Assembly: GCF_031458175.1 (NCBI RefSeq)
Contig: NZ_JAVDXX010000001.1
Span: forward strand, 2,046,001-2,110,000
DNA: 64,000 nt
Origin: Pseudoglutamicibacter albus
GTDB lineage: Bacteria; Actinomycetota; Actinomycetes; Actinomycetales; Micrococcaceae
Direction: 5' to 3'
Under the pieces are notes generated by a model. That model had not been told where the DNA came from. It searched no databases and was given only the letters and a program-made list of their open reading frames with translations. Below, piece after piece: positions 17,108-27,510 of the stretch. A program made the position numbers and the translations under genes. Position 1 is the first letter of the stretch. Each line of letters starts with the position of its first letter.

Positions 17108-18075
17108 TTACGCTTCCTCCGGTTCTTACGCTGCGGCTGGATACGCTGGCCACGCACGTGCGTCTGATTTGTTTTAGTGTTCTCTTCTTTTGCAGGTGCA
17201 TCCTTCTGCCCGATGGGCGGAAGACCGCGTGCGGCGCGGCGGATGTTGAGTTCCTTTTCGGCAAGCGAACCAGGCGTTGGGTTGTGCTTGATAACCCACA
17301 TCTGCTGGGCCAGTACCCACATGTTGGTTGCAGTCCAGTAAACCAGCAGACCCAGTGGGAAGTTAATACCACCGATACCGAAGACCACTGGCAGGAAGTA
17401 CATCATCATGCGCTGTTGGCGTGCGAACTGGCCCTGCTGGGATTCAGGGGTCATGTTCTTGGTCATCAGCTGGCGCTGCGTGATGAACATGAGGGCGACC
17501 ATCGCGATGATCAGGATGATCGCGACGATGATCACGGATGCCTTAGGTGAGCCGCTACCGAGCGTGCCAACGAAGGTGTCGGAGAGGCGGGCGCCGAAGA
17601 TCGTGGCGTCGTGGAAGGAGCGGACTTTCTCTGCGGAGAGTGCCGCGATGTTTTCGTTGGCGTTAGCCGCGTGAGTCGAGCCGTTCAGCACCTGGAAGAG
17701 CGCGAAGAAGAACGGCATCTGAATCAGCAGCGGCATACAGGACGCGAACATCGAGGTGTTGTGCTTCTTGAACAGTGCACGCTGTTCGGCAAGCATCGCC
17801 TGCTGCGAAAGCTGGTCTCGTTTGCCCTTGTATTTCTGCTGGAGCTTGCGTAGCTCTGGCTGCACAACCTGCATTGCGCGCTGGGCACGGATTTGGCGTG
17901 CGAACACAGGGATCAAAGCGGCGCGGACCGTGACCGTGACCAGCACGATCGCGAGAGTCCAGGTCCAGCCGGAGTCCCGGTCCATCCCAATCAGGGTGAA
18001 GAAGCTGTGGAACATGTCCATGAGGAAGGACATGACCCAGCGGAATGGGGTCAGAAGCCAGTTAAAGAAATTCAT
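17104..18075 (-). CDS. yidC: Membrane protein insertase YidC
   Basis: A YidC/Oxa1/Alb3 insertase that places proteins in the cytoplasmic membrane. It has 323 residues with five hydrophobic segments. The conserved positively charged groove region (VTVRAALIPVFARQIRAQRAM) follows TM1, TM2 is at LLIQMPFFFALFQVLNG, and the tail is strongly basic (QPQRKNRRKRK), fitting ribosome contact. It overlaps jag by 4 bases and yidD by 4 bases. Confidence 0.96.
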   Translation of the reverse strand: MNFFNWLLTPFRWVMSFLMDMFHSFFTLIGMDRDSGWTWTLAIVLVTVTVRAALIPVFARQIRAQRAMQVVQPELRKLQQKYKGKRDQLSQQAMLAEQRALFKKHNTSMFASCMPLLIQMPFFFALFQVLNGSTHAANANENIAALSAEKVRSFHDATIFGARLSDTFVGTLGSGSPKASVIIVAIILIIAMVALMFITQRQLMTKNMTPESQQGQFARQQRMMMYFLPVVFGIGGINFPLGLLVYWTATNMWVLAQQMWVIKHNPTPGSLAEKELNIRRAARGLPPIGQKDAPAKEENTKTNQTHVRGQRIQPQRKNRRKRK

Positions 18076-18653
18076 AAAGCGCCGCTTTGCTCCTTAGCCG
18101 CGGTGTGCGGCTGAGATGAATTCAGGGGATGGTTTAACACCATGATCTTCGGTGCCTTCGACTCTGGCCAAATCCGTTTGCCGGGTGGCACCGGGTCGAT
18201 TCCCCCTTTGGTCCATGGGTGGCATCGAGCGATTCTCGATACGGTGAGCCACGAGCCTTTGATGGCGCCGTGGCTTGTTACTGCTTCTAGCCCGTAGGCG
18301 GAGCAGGTTGGATAGTAGGGGCACACATCTCCGTAGAGCGGGGAGATGGCTAGCCGCCAAAACTTGATGAAGCCGATGATGAGGTTGCGTGGGATGTCCA
18401 CGATGTGGCGCCACCACGGTACTGCGGGTGCCTGGTTGTCAGGGACGATGGGTGCGGGACCCAGCTGCTCGGCAAGGCTACGCTCATCATTGCGGCTGTG
18501 AAGTTCCGCTGAACTGTGTTGTTCAGCTAAGCCGCGCTGTTCGGCTGAGTCGCACTGTTCAGCTGCTTTGTGCTGTCGGGTTGAGTTTGATTCCGTTGCG
18601 CAGGCATGGTTGAGGTGGGTGTGTGGTGTGCGTCTATTTTTGTTGCGTGCCAC
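18072..18653 (-). CDS. yidD: YidD membrane-protein insertion efficiency factor, N-terminally extended
   Basis: A small YidD protein that assists YidC-dependent insertion. The conserved core runs from IPRNLIIGFIKFWRLAISP through CPYYPTCSAYGLEAV to ARCHPWTKGGIDPVPP, with the usual cysteines. The frame continues about 85-115 codons upstream as low-complexity sequence with AEQ repeats, so the protein is much longer than the usual 70-110 residues. The start is unclear: GTG 18653 overlaps the end of rnpA by 20 bases and is preferred; the frame also reaches 18740. A GTG at 18401 would give a core-sized protein but has no ribosome site. It overlaps yidC by 4 bases. Confidence 0.85.
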   Translation of the reverse strand: MARNKNRRTPHTHLNHACATESNSTRQHKAAEQCDSAEQRGLAEQHSSAELHSRNDERSLAEQLGPAPIVPDNQAPAVPWWRHIVDIPRNLIIGFIKFWRLAISPLYGDVCPYYPTCSAYGLEAVTSHGAIKGSWLTVSRIARCHPWTKGGIDPVPPGKRIWPESKAPKIMVLNHPLNSSQPHTAAKEQSGAL

Positions 18654-18990
18654 TGATGTCCACCCCGATTCTGCGTAGTCCGTTGCGGAGGTCGGTGTTG
18701 AGGGTGTTGTAGTCTGCGTGCGCTGCGGCGGGTAGGCCACGTACCACCACGTCGTGGTTTGAGATGCCTTCTTTAATGATCTCCCATGCGCTGGCGCGTA
18801 GTCGACGCTTGACTTGGTTTCGTACTGCCGCGTTTCCTACTTTTTTGGAGACGATGAATCCAAAGCGTGGAACCGGGTTGTTGGTAGGTCTAGCGAAGAC
18901 AACGACGTTCCGGCACCCTTTACGGGTACCGGAACGCATTACGTTTCGCAGTTCGTTGCCTTTGCGTACTCGATGTTGTTGTGGGAGCAC
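18634..18990 (-). CDS. rnpA: Ribonuclease P protein component
   Basis: The protein subunit of RNase P, which matures tRNA 5' ends. It has 118 residues: the N-terminal LPQQHRVRKGNELRNVM, the central RNR-type signature AVRNQVKRRLRA, and FGFIVSKKVG. The start is GTG at 18990. It sits in the conserved rpmH-rnpA-yidD-yidC order, 72 bases after rpmH. Confidence 0.96.
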   Translation of the reverse strand: MLPQQHRVRKGNELRNVMRSGTRKGCRNVVVFARPTNNPVPRFGFIVSKKVGNAAVRNQVKRRLRASAWEIIKEGISNHDVVVRGLPAAAHADYNTLNTDLRNGLRRIGVDISGTQQK

Positions 18991-19062
18991 GAAAACACCC
19001 GTTGTTGGGTTCGCTTGAGCTGGTCCGGTTACCGTGTGGTTCCGGACGCGGGCTCGAGCGGG

Positions 19063-19200
19063 TTAGGCAGAGAGGCTCTTGCGACCCTTGTTGCGGCGGG
19101 TCGAGAGGATTGCGCGGCCGGCGCGGGTGCGCATGCGCAGGCGGAAGCCGTGCTTCTTGCTGCGGCGGCGGTTATTCGGCTGGAAAGTCCGCTTGGTCAC
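19063..19200 (-). CDS. rpmH: 50S ribosomal protein L34
   Basis: A 45-residue, very basic protein: [18 protein letters not shown], then [19 protein letters not shown]. This is the full L34 length and signature. The GTG start at 19200 has CGGAGTG about nine bases upstream on the minus strand. It is the first gene of the leftward cluster and borders oriC. Confidence 0.97.
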   Translation of the reverse strand: MTKRTFQPNNRRRSKKHGFRLRMRTRAGRAILSTRRNKGRKSLSA

Positions 19201-19788
19201 GTTGAACACTCCGAGACGTCAGTTAGGGCATCGCCCGCTGTGCCTGAGGGGTTGTGCCTGAGGAATGTAACGGGATGGATGCGTTGTATCACGTTTACAA
19301 CCGTGCTCTAACGAGGACTAACCGGGACGATGTTGTATCCGTTTGGCCAGTTCATTGTCAGGTTCGCGGATGCACCTTTTGGGCACGCCGCAACGCACGG
19401 AACTGATCCAGTGTAGCCAGTTTGATTGTTGCGGGTCAAACCCGGGTTAAGTGAATCACGCTGATGTGCGCAGCTGCATGCACGAAACAGCTCAAATCAC
19501 CTTAATTAGGCATTCTTTTCACACCCTGTTTACGAAAGTTATCCACAGCCTGGGGAGAACTCTGGGGATTACTTGCGTTTACAGTCCAAGTTATCCCCAT
19601 TTTCCTGTGCATAAGTTCGTCAACCTGTGGTGGGTACGGGTACGGTAGTGCCGTTGGGGTCTATCTTTTGCACAGGCTGTACCGTAGTCTCAGCTGTGTG
19701 TTCGCTGTGTCGGCGCCGAGTCCTTTCTCGACTCCTCGCCTGATCGCACCGTTCACGTCATCTATGCGCTAACAGAAGGGAAACTGGG
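19201..19788. other. oriC part 1: rpmH-dnaA intergenic region with DnaA boxes
   Basis: A 588-base spacer with no gene. DnaA-box-like 9-mers: TTATCCACA at 19539-19547, TTATCCCCA at 19591-19599, and TGTGCATAA (reverse box) at 19606-19614. An AT-rich stretch lies at about 19495-19540. It must also hold the divergent rpmH and dnaA promoters. Bipartite origins flanking dnaA are known in actinobacteria. Confidence 0.75.
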
Positions 19789-21525
19789 ATGAGCACTCAG
19801 GACGCAACCGCCGATCAGTGGCGGAAAGTGGTCCAAGAGTTGCGTGCAGACCCGCGCGTTACACCCCGTCAGCGCGGCTACCTCGAATTAGCGCAACCAC
19901 AGGGGCGTGTTGGAACCACGTTCCTGGTAGCTGTCCCTAACGAATTGACTCGCGACACTCTGCAAAGCGTGCTGAGTGAACCGCTCGATGATGCTCTGCG
20001 CACCGTTTTTGGTCAGGACATGCTGTGCGCTTTCTCAATCGATGCAACCATCGAAACCCGTGCTGACGATGCGGATACCTCAGTTGCGGAAAGCCCCGAC
20101 CGCTACCGCGGCAACGAGGTCTCCCCCGCCAACGAGCTGCAAATCCTGGATCCACACCCCGTTTCTTCGAATGTCGATCCGCGCCGTCGGTTCGATCGCG
20201 GTGAATATGATGACCGCGGCGAGTATGCCGCAGCTGAGCGGCCGCGCGAGAACTTCAACCACCAGGAATTTGATAGCAACCGCTATCAGACAATTGCCCC
20301 TTACCCTCTTGAGCACGAGGACACATCGAGACAGCCGCACGATAACGGTGAATTCTTGCGTGCAGAAGCGGATGTGCAGCGTTTCCAACGCGCGGCTGAA
20401 AGGCTCGATGCGAGCCAGGGCGCGGCATCTGGCTCAGCCATGCTTCCGGTTGGCCGTGCCGTGCCGCAGCCCCCATCGACATCGGCGGAATTTGGGCGGC
20501 TGAACCCTAAATACGTTTTCGATTCGTTCGTGATCGGTTCATCGAACCGTTTCGCCCACGCCGCGGCCGTGGCTGTAGCGGAGGCGCCCGCTAAGGCATA
20601 TAACCCACTTTTCATATACGGGGGTTCGGGGCTCGGTAAAACCCACTTGTTGCACGCCATCGGGCACTATGCACGCGATCTGTATCGCGGAATCCGGGTG
20701 CGCTACGTCAACTCGGAAGAGTTCACGAACGACTTCATCAACTCGATTCGTGATGACGAGGGCACCAGCTTCAAGGCGATGTACCGCAACGTAGACATCC
20801 TGCTGATTGACGACATCCAGTTCCTTGCGAACAAGGACGCAACTCAGGAAGAGTTCTTCCATACGTTCAACGCGTTGCACAACCACAACAAGCAGGTTGT
20901 GATCACCTCGGATTTGCCGCCCAAGCAACTCTCAGGCTTTGAAGACCGCATGCGTTCGCGCTTCGAGTGGGGTTTGACCACTGATATTCAGCCGCCTGAG
21001 CTGGAGACGCGTATCGCGATTCTGCGTAAGAAGGCTGAGGCTGAAGATCTTTCGGTGCCTCCCGAGGTTTTGGAAGCGATCGCCTCGCGAATCTCAACGA
21101 ACATCCGTGAGCTTGAGGGCGCACTAATTCGCGTGACGGCATATGCCTCGTTGAACCAACAGCCCGCCACTTTAGAAGTGGCCGAACATGTGCTGAAGGA
21201 CCTTGTCACGGATGAGGGCGCGCAAACGCTGACGCCTGAAACGATCATTCACACAACTGCCGAGTACTTCGGGTTCACAGTGGCTGAGCTCAATTCCAAG
21301 TCGCGTACCCGGGCTCTGGTTACCTCACGGCAGATCGCGATGTATCTGTTGCGTGAGCTGACAGAGATGTCGCTTCCGAAGATCGGTGAGTTGATGGGCG
21401 GACGCGACCACACAACTGTGATCCATGCTGAGCGCAAGATCCGTGAGCTGATGGCTGAGAGGCGCGAGATCTATAACCAGGTCACGGAACTGACCAATAC
21501 GATGCGGCAGCAGCAGCGGGATTAA
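19789..21525 (+). CDS. dnaA: Chromosomal replication initiator DnaA
   Basis: This AAA+ ATPase binds DnaA boxes, melts the origin and recruits the helicase. It has 578 residues: domain I about 1-90, a long acidic and Gln/Arg-rich domain II linker to about 235, the AAA+ domain from [20 protein letters not shown] with Walker [10 protein letters not shown] near 278-286 and Walker [12 protein letters not shown], and DNA-binding domain IV with the signature [13 protein letters not shown] near 537-550. The ATG at 19789 follows GAAGGGAAA. Spacers on both sides carry DnaA boxes, so autoregulation is likely. Confidence 0.98.
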   Translation: MSTQDATADQWRKVVQELRADPRVTPRQRGYLELAQPQGRVGTTFLVAVPNELTRDTLQSVLSEPLDDALRTVFGQDMLCAFSIDATIETRADDADTSVAESPDRYRGNEVSPANELQILDPHPVSSNVDPRRRFDRGEYDDRGEYAAAERPRENFNHQEFDSNRYQTIAPYPLEHEDTSRQPHDNGEFLRAEADVQRFQRAAERLDASQGAASGSAMLPVGRAVPQPPSTSAEFGRLNPKYVFDSFVIGSSNRFAHAAAVAVAEAPAKAYNPLFIYGGSGLGKTHLLHAIGHYARDLYRGIRVRYVNSEEFTNDFINSIRDDEGTSFKAMYRNVDILLIDDIQFLANKDATQEEFFHTFNALHNHNKQVVITSDLPPKQLSGFEDRMRSRFEWGLTTDIQPPELETRIAILRKKAEAEDLSVPPEVLEAIASRISTNIRELEGALIRVTAYASLNQQPATLEVAEHVLKDLVTDEGAQTLTPETIIHTTAEYFGFTVAELNSKSRTRALVTSRQIAMYLLRELTEMSLPKIGELMGGRDHTTVIHAERKIRELMAERREIYNQVTELTNTMRQQQRD

Positions 21526-21997
21526 CCCTGTAACTACGCGGTTAAATCCGAATATTTTGTAGTTATCCGCAAGAAATGTGCAAAGAGCTGTGGATAACTG
21601 TGGGTGACATGCCTTTCGCTTCGCATAATCCTAGCTCACTCTTATATGCTTCACAGTGATGGGAATAATGCGTTAGAGTTCTCCACACTTTATCCACACT
21701 CAGTGGATAGCTGAATCATGCGGATCTGACGGGTTTTACACAAACTCCACAACGGTTACTACTCCTCCCACCTTTAAACATCTATCCAAATTACATTTTG
21801 TGATTCGACCGGCCCCGGCTCGAACTACACGCCCCTACAGGCTGATTTCTAAATCTCAGTGAACAAGTTATTTGAACCAGGTAGGCTAAACACGTGCCCT
21901 GTGTGACTTTTGAGCACAAGAGTGAATAAGGTCTTACTCTTGTGCTTGAATCTCATGCGCACCGAAAGCCTCGTATTTCGCATCGGAAGGTGAATCT
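21526..21997. other. oriC part 2: dnaA-dnaN intergenic region with DnaA boxes
   Basis: A 472-base spacer. Boxes: TTATCCGCA 21563-21571, TGTGGATAA 21589-21597 (reverse), TTATCCACA 21690-21698, AGTGGATAG 21702-21710 (reverse, degenerate). AT-rich runs at about 21765-21805 and 21845-21880 could serve as the unwinding element. This is the usual actinobacterial oriC location. Confidence 0.85.
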
Positions 21998-23122
21998 GTG
22001 AAGATCAGCGTGGACCGTGATGTGCTCACTGAAGCCGTGACGTGGACTGCTCGAGCACTCGCTCCTCGTCCAGCGACCCCTGTACTTTCCGGTATTTTGA
22101 TCACTGCCGCGGATAACACTCTGACGTTTGAGGCTTTTGACTACACGACTTCGGCACACCTTGACGTGGATGCCAACATCGAAACGGAAGGTTCGGTGCT
22201 TGTCTCTGGCAAGATGCTCGCCGACATCGCCCGTACTTTGCCTGCGGCTCCAGTGACTCTTGAACTTGAGAACGCTAAGCTCACGGTTTCGTGTGGCCGT
22301 TCCCGTTTCCACTTGGCCACCATGCCGGTTGATGAATACCCGAGCCTGCCTAAGATGCCCGATGTTCTTGGCACTGTTGATGGCACAGAATTCTCTCGGG
22401 CTGTTGCTCAGGTTTCGGTTGCTGCTGCTCGTGATGAAACCTTGCCGATCCTCACTGGCATCAAGGTTGAGTTTGAAGATGACACGATGACGCTATTGGC
22501 GACTGACCGCTATCGTCTTGCGATGCGTGAGTTGAATTGGAAGCCAGCTGGTTCGAGCGTTTCAACTTCGGCTCTCGTGAAGGCTAAGACCCTCTCGGAT
22601 GTCGCTAAGACGTTAGGTTCTGCTGGTGAGCTCAGCATCTGCATGGAGGAAAACGGCGATATTGTCGGTTTCGTTTCGGGTTCGCGCCGCACCACTACGC
22701 TTTTGGTTGATGGTGATTACCCTAAGATTCGCTCTCTGTTCCCGGAGGAATCGCTTATTCACGCATCGGTTTCTACTCCTGAGCTGATTGAGGCCGTTCG
22801 CCGTGTTTCGATTGTGGCTGAGCGAAACACCCCTGTGCGTTTGCAATTCACTGATGCCCAGGTCGCGCTCGATGCGGGAACGGGTGAAGAAGCCCAAGCT
22901 GAAGAAGCCATCGAAAGCCAGCTCAACGGCGATGAGATCACGGTCGCTTTCAACCCTCCGTTCTTGTCCGAGGGTTTGTCTGCTTTTGACACTGAGAATG
23001 TTCAGTTTGCGTTCACTACCGCGCCGAAGCCTGCGATGTTGACCGCGCTTGATCAGGAAACCGGCCAGCCGGATATGTCTTTCCGCTATTTGGTGATGCC
23101 GGTGCGACTGCCTAACGCGTGA
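21998..23122 (+). CDS. dnaN: DNA polymerase III beta subunit (sliding clamp)
   Basis: A ring-shaped processivity clamp that holds Pol III and repair enzymes on DNA. It has 374 residues in three repeated clamp domains. It starts MKISVDRDVLTEAV and ends FRYLVMPVRLPNA, the conserved terminal strand beside the partner-binding pocket. An acidic insertion (GTGEEAQAEEAIE) lies in the third domain. The GTG start at 21998 has GGAAGG seven bases upstream. recF begins 7 bases after the stop. Confidence 0.97.
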   Translation: MKISVDRDVLTEAVTWTARALAPRPATPVLSGILITAADNTLTFEAFDYTTSAHLDVDANIETEGSVLVSGKMLADIARTLPAAPVTLELENAKLTVSCGRSRFHLATMPVDEYPSLPKMPDVLGTVDGTEFSRAVAQVSVAAARDETLPILTGIKVEFEDDTMTLLATDRYRLAMRELNWKPAGSSVSTSALVKAKTLSDVAKTLGSAGELSICMEENGDIVGFVSGSRRTTTLLVDGDYPKIRSLFPEESLIHASVSTPELIEAVRRVSIVAERNTPVRLQFTDAQVALDAGTGEEAQAEEAIESQLNGDEITVAFNPPFLSEGLSAFDTENVQFAFTTAPKPAMLTALDQETGQPDMSFRYLVMPVRLPNA

Positions 23123-23129
23123 TGTTTAG

Positions 23130-24323
23130 GTGTATCTGACGCATCTTTCGCTGCACGATTTCCGTACGTATCAGCATCTCGAGTTGCCTTTGAGCCCTGG
23201 CACTACTGTTTTGGTGGGGCCCAATGGTGTGGGTAAAACCAACATTGTTGAGGCAATCGGCTATTTGGCTACACAGGATTCTCACCGTGTGAGCCAGGAT
23301 GCACCGCTAGTGCGTTTCGGTGCGGAGCGCGCGTTGATCGCGGGCCAGGTTAACCGCGGGGACCGCCTGACGCGTGTTGAAGTTGAGATTAATCCGCGGC
23401 GTCGGAACCGGGCACGGGTCAATCGCGCTGATTTTTCGCGAGCTCGTGAGGCTTTAGGCATTCTCCGTTCGATCCTGTTTGTCCCTGAAGATCTGGAGCT
23501 GGTCAAGGGCGAGCCGGAGGTTCGGCGCCGTTTCCTTGATGATCTTGTGGTGCAGCTTCGGCCGGATCAGGCCGCGGTGCGCAACGAATTTGACCGGGTA
23601 TTGCGTCAACGCAACGCACTTTTGAAGTCGGCTCGCGCATCGGGCGGTTTCACTGAAGCCCACGAGGCCACTCTTGATGTGTGGGATATGCATTTCGCGC
23701 AAGCTGCGGCACCGCTTATGCGGAACCGGATTCATGTGGCGAAATTGTTGGCTCCGCATGTTGCCCAGGCTTATTCGGAGCTGACGAATGGGGCTAAGGC
23801 GGCTACGTTGCGTTATTTCGCGACAGTGGTTGATGAGGCGGAAACGCTGGGTTCGGTTGATGGCCCGGTCGCGGAGCAGACGTTGTTGACCCCTGATATG
23901 GTGCACATCACTGATGTGGTGAGCCAAGCGTTGGAGGCTTCCCGCGCCCGTGATATTGAGCGTGCCACGACAACGGTTGGTCCGCATCGTGATGATGTGA
24001 TGTTGGGGCTCGGGTCCGCGCCGGCTAAGGGTTTTGCCTCTCACGGGGAGACGTGGTCGTTGGCGTTGGCGTTGCGGTTGGCGGCGTTTCGGGTTCTGAT
24101 GGAGGATGACCCTTCCGATGCGGCGCGTCCTGTATTGATTCTGGACGATGTGTTCGCTGAGTTGGATGAGTTCCGGCGGCAGCGTCTGGTGGCGGCGCTG
24201 GCGGATGCCGAGCAGGTTGTGGTCACTGCCGCGGTGGGTAGCGAGATTCCTCAAGGGTTGGATGCCACGGTGGTGCGTGTTTCGCCTGGGGAGGTGATGA
24301 TCGATGACGCCACAAACGCCTGA
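23130..24323 (+). CDS. recF: DNA replication and repair protein RecF
   Basis: An SMC-like ATPase that helps load RecA at gapped DNA. It has 397 residues with Walker A VGPNGVGKTN near 29-38, the ABC-type signature region (SHGETWSLALALRLA), and Walker B PVLILDDVFAELD. The GTG start at 23130 lies 7 bases after dnaN. The 3' end overlaps the next gene by 20 bases. Confidence 0.96.
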   Translation: MYLTHLSLHDFRTYQHLELPLSPGTTVLVGPNGVGKTNIVEAIGYLATQDSHRVSQDAPLVRFGAERALIAGQVNRGDRLTRVEVEINPRRRNRARVNRADFSRAREALGILRSILFVPEDLELVKGEPEVRRRFLDDLVVQLRPDQAAVRNEFDRVLRQRNALLKSARASGGFTEAHEATLDVWDMHFAQAAAPLMRNRIHVAKLLAPHVAQAYSELTNGAKAATLRYFATVVDEAETLGSVDGPVAEQTLLTPDMVHITDVVSQALEASRARDIERATTTVGPHRDDVMLGLGSAPAKGFASHGETWSLALALRLAAFRVLMEDDPSDAARPVLILDDVFAELDEFRRQRLVAALADAEQVVVTAAVGSEIPQGLDATVVRVSPGEVMIDDATNA

Positions 24324-24960
24324 GCCGCGCCCTGAAGAGGACAGTTTTGAAACGCAGGGTGGTGATTTTGAAACGCAGGGTTGTGATGCGCAGCCGAATG
24401 AGGTTGAGGTGTTCGAAGCTGAACTTGAGGGGCTTGATGCTTTGGTGGATGATGCCCCGGCGGTGGTTTTGGCTCGCGCGCGGAAGCTTGCTTTGTCCCA
24501 AGGTGATGTGCGCCGTGATGCGGCGATGGTTCAGCGCGCTAAGCAGAAGGCGCGGGCCCGTAAGAGCCGTAAGCAGAAGTGGGATGATCCTGATGCTGGC
24601 GGGCGTGATCCGGTGGGTTTGGGTGAGCTGCTGGAGCGGATGATGCGTTCGCGGGGCTGGGCTGAACCGGTTGCGGTGGGTTCTGTTTTGGCTCGGTGGC
24701 CTGAGATTGTGGGGCCGCAGGTTGCCGCGCACGCGGTTGCTGAGTCTTTTGAGGATTCGGTTGTGGTGGTTCGGTGTTCTTCTACTGCGTGGGCTACGAA
24801 TCTGCAGCTGATGCAGCATGATTTGTTGAAGCGTTTGGATGCTGCGGTGGGTCATGGCGTGGTGACGCGGATCAAGGCTTTGGGGCCGGCGGCGCCTTCG
24901 TGGCGTAAGGGGCCGCGGTCTGCTCCGGGCGGGCGGGGCCCGCGGGACACGTACGGGTGA
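24304..24960 (+). CDS. dciA: DUF721 protein, DciA-type helicase loader/operator
   Basis: DciA proteins assist DnaB helicase loading in bacteria lacking DnaC/DnaI. The mycobacterial homologue is Rv0004, also between recF and gyrB. It has 218 residues: a Gln/Glu/Asp-rich N-terminal region with a duplicated FETQGxD motif (residues 14-28), a basic linker (QKARARKSRKQKW), and the DUF721 domain near 97-195 (WAEPVAVGSVLARWPEIVG, CSSTAWATNLQLMQ). The start overlaps recF by 20 bases. The symbol follows the family; function here is inferred. Confidence 0.88.
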   Translation: MTPQTPEPRPEEDSFETQGGDFETQGCDAQPNEVEVFEAELEGLDALVDDAPAVVLARARKLALSQGDVRRDAAMVQRAKQKARARKSRKQKWDDPDAGGRDPVGLGELLERMMRSRGWAEPVAVGSVLARWPEIVGPQVAAHAVAESFEDSVVVVRCSSTAWATNLQLMQHDLLKRLDAAVGHGVVTRIKALGPAAPSWRKGPRSAPGGRGPRDTYG

Positions 24961-25278
24961 GGCACGCGAGGCATCGTGTGTTTCGCACCCGGCGCATCGT
25001 TCCCACCACTGCCCTCCCGAGCCCCGCATTCTGAGCCTTGTATCGCGTACTCCGCATCCCGCTCGATCGGTTCTGAGGGGATGGGAGGGCCGGAGGGGAT
25101 GCCCTACATATAAAGGGATGCATCGTGTCTAAGGGGCGTTTACGGGCCTGCTAACGCGACGAACGTACTTATTCCGCGCTAGAATGGATCTAAATTGGCG
25201 TTTTTGTGTGCCCGCGTGCTTGTTGTTGTGCGTGTGGTGCAGGCGCTCGCTGTAGATGATTGAAGAACTGGGAGTACC
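24961..25278. other. dciA-gyrB spacer, probable gyrB promoter region
   Basis: 318 bases with no gene. TAGAAT at 25180-25185 is a plausible -10 element about 94 bases before gyrB, but no good -35 lies 17 bases upstream of it. No terminator or riboswitch was recognised. Confidence 0.4.
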
Positions 25279-27396
25279 GTGGCGGAGGATATCCAGCCGG
25301 AGAACGGCGTTTCGGAACACCATGAGGGGTCTGGGGATCAGACTCATGGTGAGACACATGAGGGCACCGGCCATGTCGGCAACCATAAGGTGACTGAGGA
25401 ATACGGTGCGTCTGCGATTACGGTGCTTGAGGGGCTTGAGGCTGTCCGGAAGCGCCCGGGTATGTACATCGGTTCGACCGGCCCGCGTGGTTTGCATCAC
25501 CTCGTGTATGAGGTGGTTGATAACTCGGTCGATGAGGCGTTGGCCGGGTATGCGGACACGATCCGGGTGACCCTGCAGGACGATGGTGGCGTCCGTGTTG
25601 AGGATAACGGCCGCGGTATCCCGGTGGATATGCACCCGACGGAGGGCCGCCCGACCGTTGAGGTCGTGATGACCATTTTGCATGCTGGCGGTAAGTTCGG
25701 CGGCGGCGGTTATGCGGTTTCGGGTGGTTTGCACGGTGTTGGTATTTCGGTTGTGAACGCGCTTTCGCGCCGCATTGACACGTGTGTTAAGCGTCAGGGT
25801 TACGAGTGGAATGTGACGTTTGAGAACGGCGGCCACGTTGTGGGTGAGGGGCTCACGCGTGGTGCTGCGACTGATGAGACGGGCACGATCCAGACGTTCT
25901 ATCCGGATCCGGAGATTTTCGAATCGGTTGAGTTCGATTTTGAGACCCTACGTGCGCGCTTGCAGCAGATGGCGTTTTTGAACAAGGGTTTGCGCATCGT
26001 TTTGACTGATGAGCGCAGTCTTGATGATGCCGGTGATGAGGTTGTTGATGAGGCCGATGCGGACGCAGGCGAGGCTGAGAAGAAGCCGCAGCATCGCACG
26101 GTGGATTATAAGTATGACGAGGGCTTGCTTGATTACGTCAAGTTCCTGAACGCGTCGAAGAAGGCTGAGCTGATCCATGAGGATGTGATCGCTTTTGAGG
26201 CCGAGGATACTGACCGGAAGATTTCGGTTGAGATCGCGATGCAGTGGACTTCGGCGTATTCGGAGTCGGTGCACACGTATGCGAACACGATTAACACTCA
26301 TGAGGGTGGTACTCATGAGGAGGGTTTCCGTGCCGCGTTGACCTCGTTGATCAACCGTTATGCGCGTGAGAACAACCTTCTGAAGGAGAAGGATGACAAC
26401 CTCACGGGTGACGATATCCGTGAGGGTCTCACCGCGGTGGTTTCGGTCAAGCTGGGTGAGCCGCAGTTTGAGGGTCAGACCAAGACGAAGCTGGGTAACT
26501 CGATTGCGCGTGGTTTTGTGCAGGGTGTTATTCACGACGGTTTGGGTGACTGGCTGGAGCGTAACCCGATGCCGGCGCGGGATGTGATCCGGAAGGCGAT
26601 GCTTTCGGCGCAGGCTCGTATGGCTGCGCGGAAGGCTCGTGATCAGGCTCGGCGTAAGTCTCCGTTGGAGACGTTCGGTATGCCGGGTAAGTTGTCGGAT
26701 TGCTCGTCGAAGAACCCGGCTGAGTGCGAGATCTACATTGTTGAGGGTGACTCCGCGGGTGGTTCGGCTAAGCGTGGCCGTGATCCGCGGACTCAGGCGA
26801 TTTTGCCGTTGCGCGGCAAGATTCTCAATGTTGAGCGTGCGCGTCTGGATAAGGCGTTGGCTAACCGTGAGGTTCAGTCGATGATTACCGCGTTCGGTAC
26901 GAACATCGGTGAAGAGTTCGATATTGAGAAGCTGCGGTATCACAAGATTGTTTTGATGGCGGATGCGGATGTTGACGGTCAGCACATCACCACGCTGTTG
27001 TTGACGGTGTTGTTCCGGTTTATGCGTCCGCTGATTGAGCGCGGTTATGTGTATTTGGCGCAGCCGCCGCTGTATCGCATCAAGTGGTCGAATGCCCCGC
27101 ACGATTATGTGTTTACTGACGCTGAGCGTGATGAGGCGTTGGAGAAGGGCCGCGCGGCTGGCCAGCGTTTGCCTAAGGATAATGCGATCCAGCGTTATAA
27201 GGGTTTGGGCGAGATGGATTATTCGGAGTTGTGGGATACAACTATGAACCCGGAATTCCGTACGTTGAAGCAGGTCACGATGGATGATGCTGCGGCTGTG
27301 GATCAGGTGTTTTCTGTTCTGATGGGTGAGGACGTTGAGTCTCGCCGTGAGTTTATTCAGCAGAATGCCCGTGATGTGAGGTTCCTGGATATTTAG
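25279..27396 (+). CDS. gyrB: DNA gyrase subunit B
   Basis: The ATPase subunit of gyrase, which introduces negative supercoils. It has 705 residues: a His/Glu-rich N-terminal extension of about 35 residues, the GHKL ATPase domain ([34 protein letters not shown]), the TOPRIM domain with EGDSAGG near 489-495 and PLRGKILN near 511-518, the DADVDG metal motif, and the C-terminal QRYKGLGEM. The region around 250-275 is Asp/Glu/Ala rich. The start is GTG 25279 with GGGAG upstream. Confidence 0.98.
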   Translation: MAEDIQPENGVSEHHEGSGDQTHGETHEGTGHVGNHKVTEEYGASAITVLEGLEAVRKRPGMYIGSTGPRGLHHLVYEVVDNSVDEALAGYADTIRVTLQDDGGVRVEDNGRGIPVDMHPTEGRPTVEVVMTILHAGGKFGGGGYAVSGGLHGVGISVVNALSRRIDTCVKRQGYEWNVTFENGGHVVGEGLTRGAATDETGTIQTFYPDPEIFESVEFDFETLRARLQQMAFLNKGLRIVLTDERSLDDAGDEVVDEADADAGEAEKKPQHRTVDYKYDEGLLDYVKFLNASKKAELIHEDVIAFEAEDTDRKISVEIAMQWTSAYSESVHTYANTINTHEGGTHEEGFRAALTSLINRYARENNLLKEKDDNLTGDDIREGLTAVVSVKLGEPQFEGQTKTKLGNSIARGFVQGVIHDGLGDWLERNPMPARDVIRKAMLSAQARMAARKARDQARRKSPLETFGMPGKLSDCSSKNPAECEIYIVEGDSAGGSAKRGRDPRTQAILPLRGKILNVERARLDKALANREVQSMITAFGTNIGEEFDIEKLRYHKIVLMADADVDGQHITTLLLTVLFRFMRPLIERGYVYLAQPPLYRIKWSNAPHDYVFTDAERDEALEKGRAAGQRLPKDNAIQRYKGLGEMDYSELWDTTMNPEFRTLKQVTMDDAAAVDQVFSVLMGEDVESRREFIQQNARDVRFLDI

Positions 27397-27510
27397 GTTC
27401 GTCAGGGTGCACGGCGTTCTATGGTGTGGATCGAGTACATGGATCTGACGGTGGCGCTGTTGCTGAGGAAGACTTTTGGATTTTGAGGCTAAGGAAGAAG
27501 CTGTAATTCG

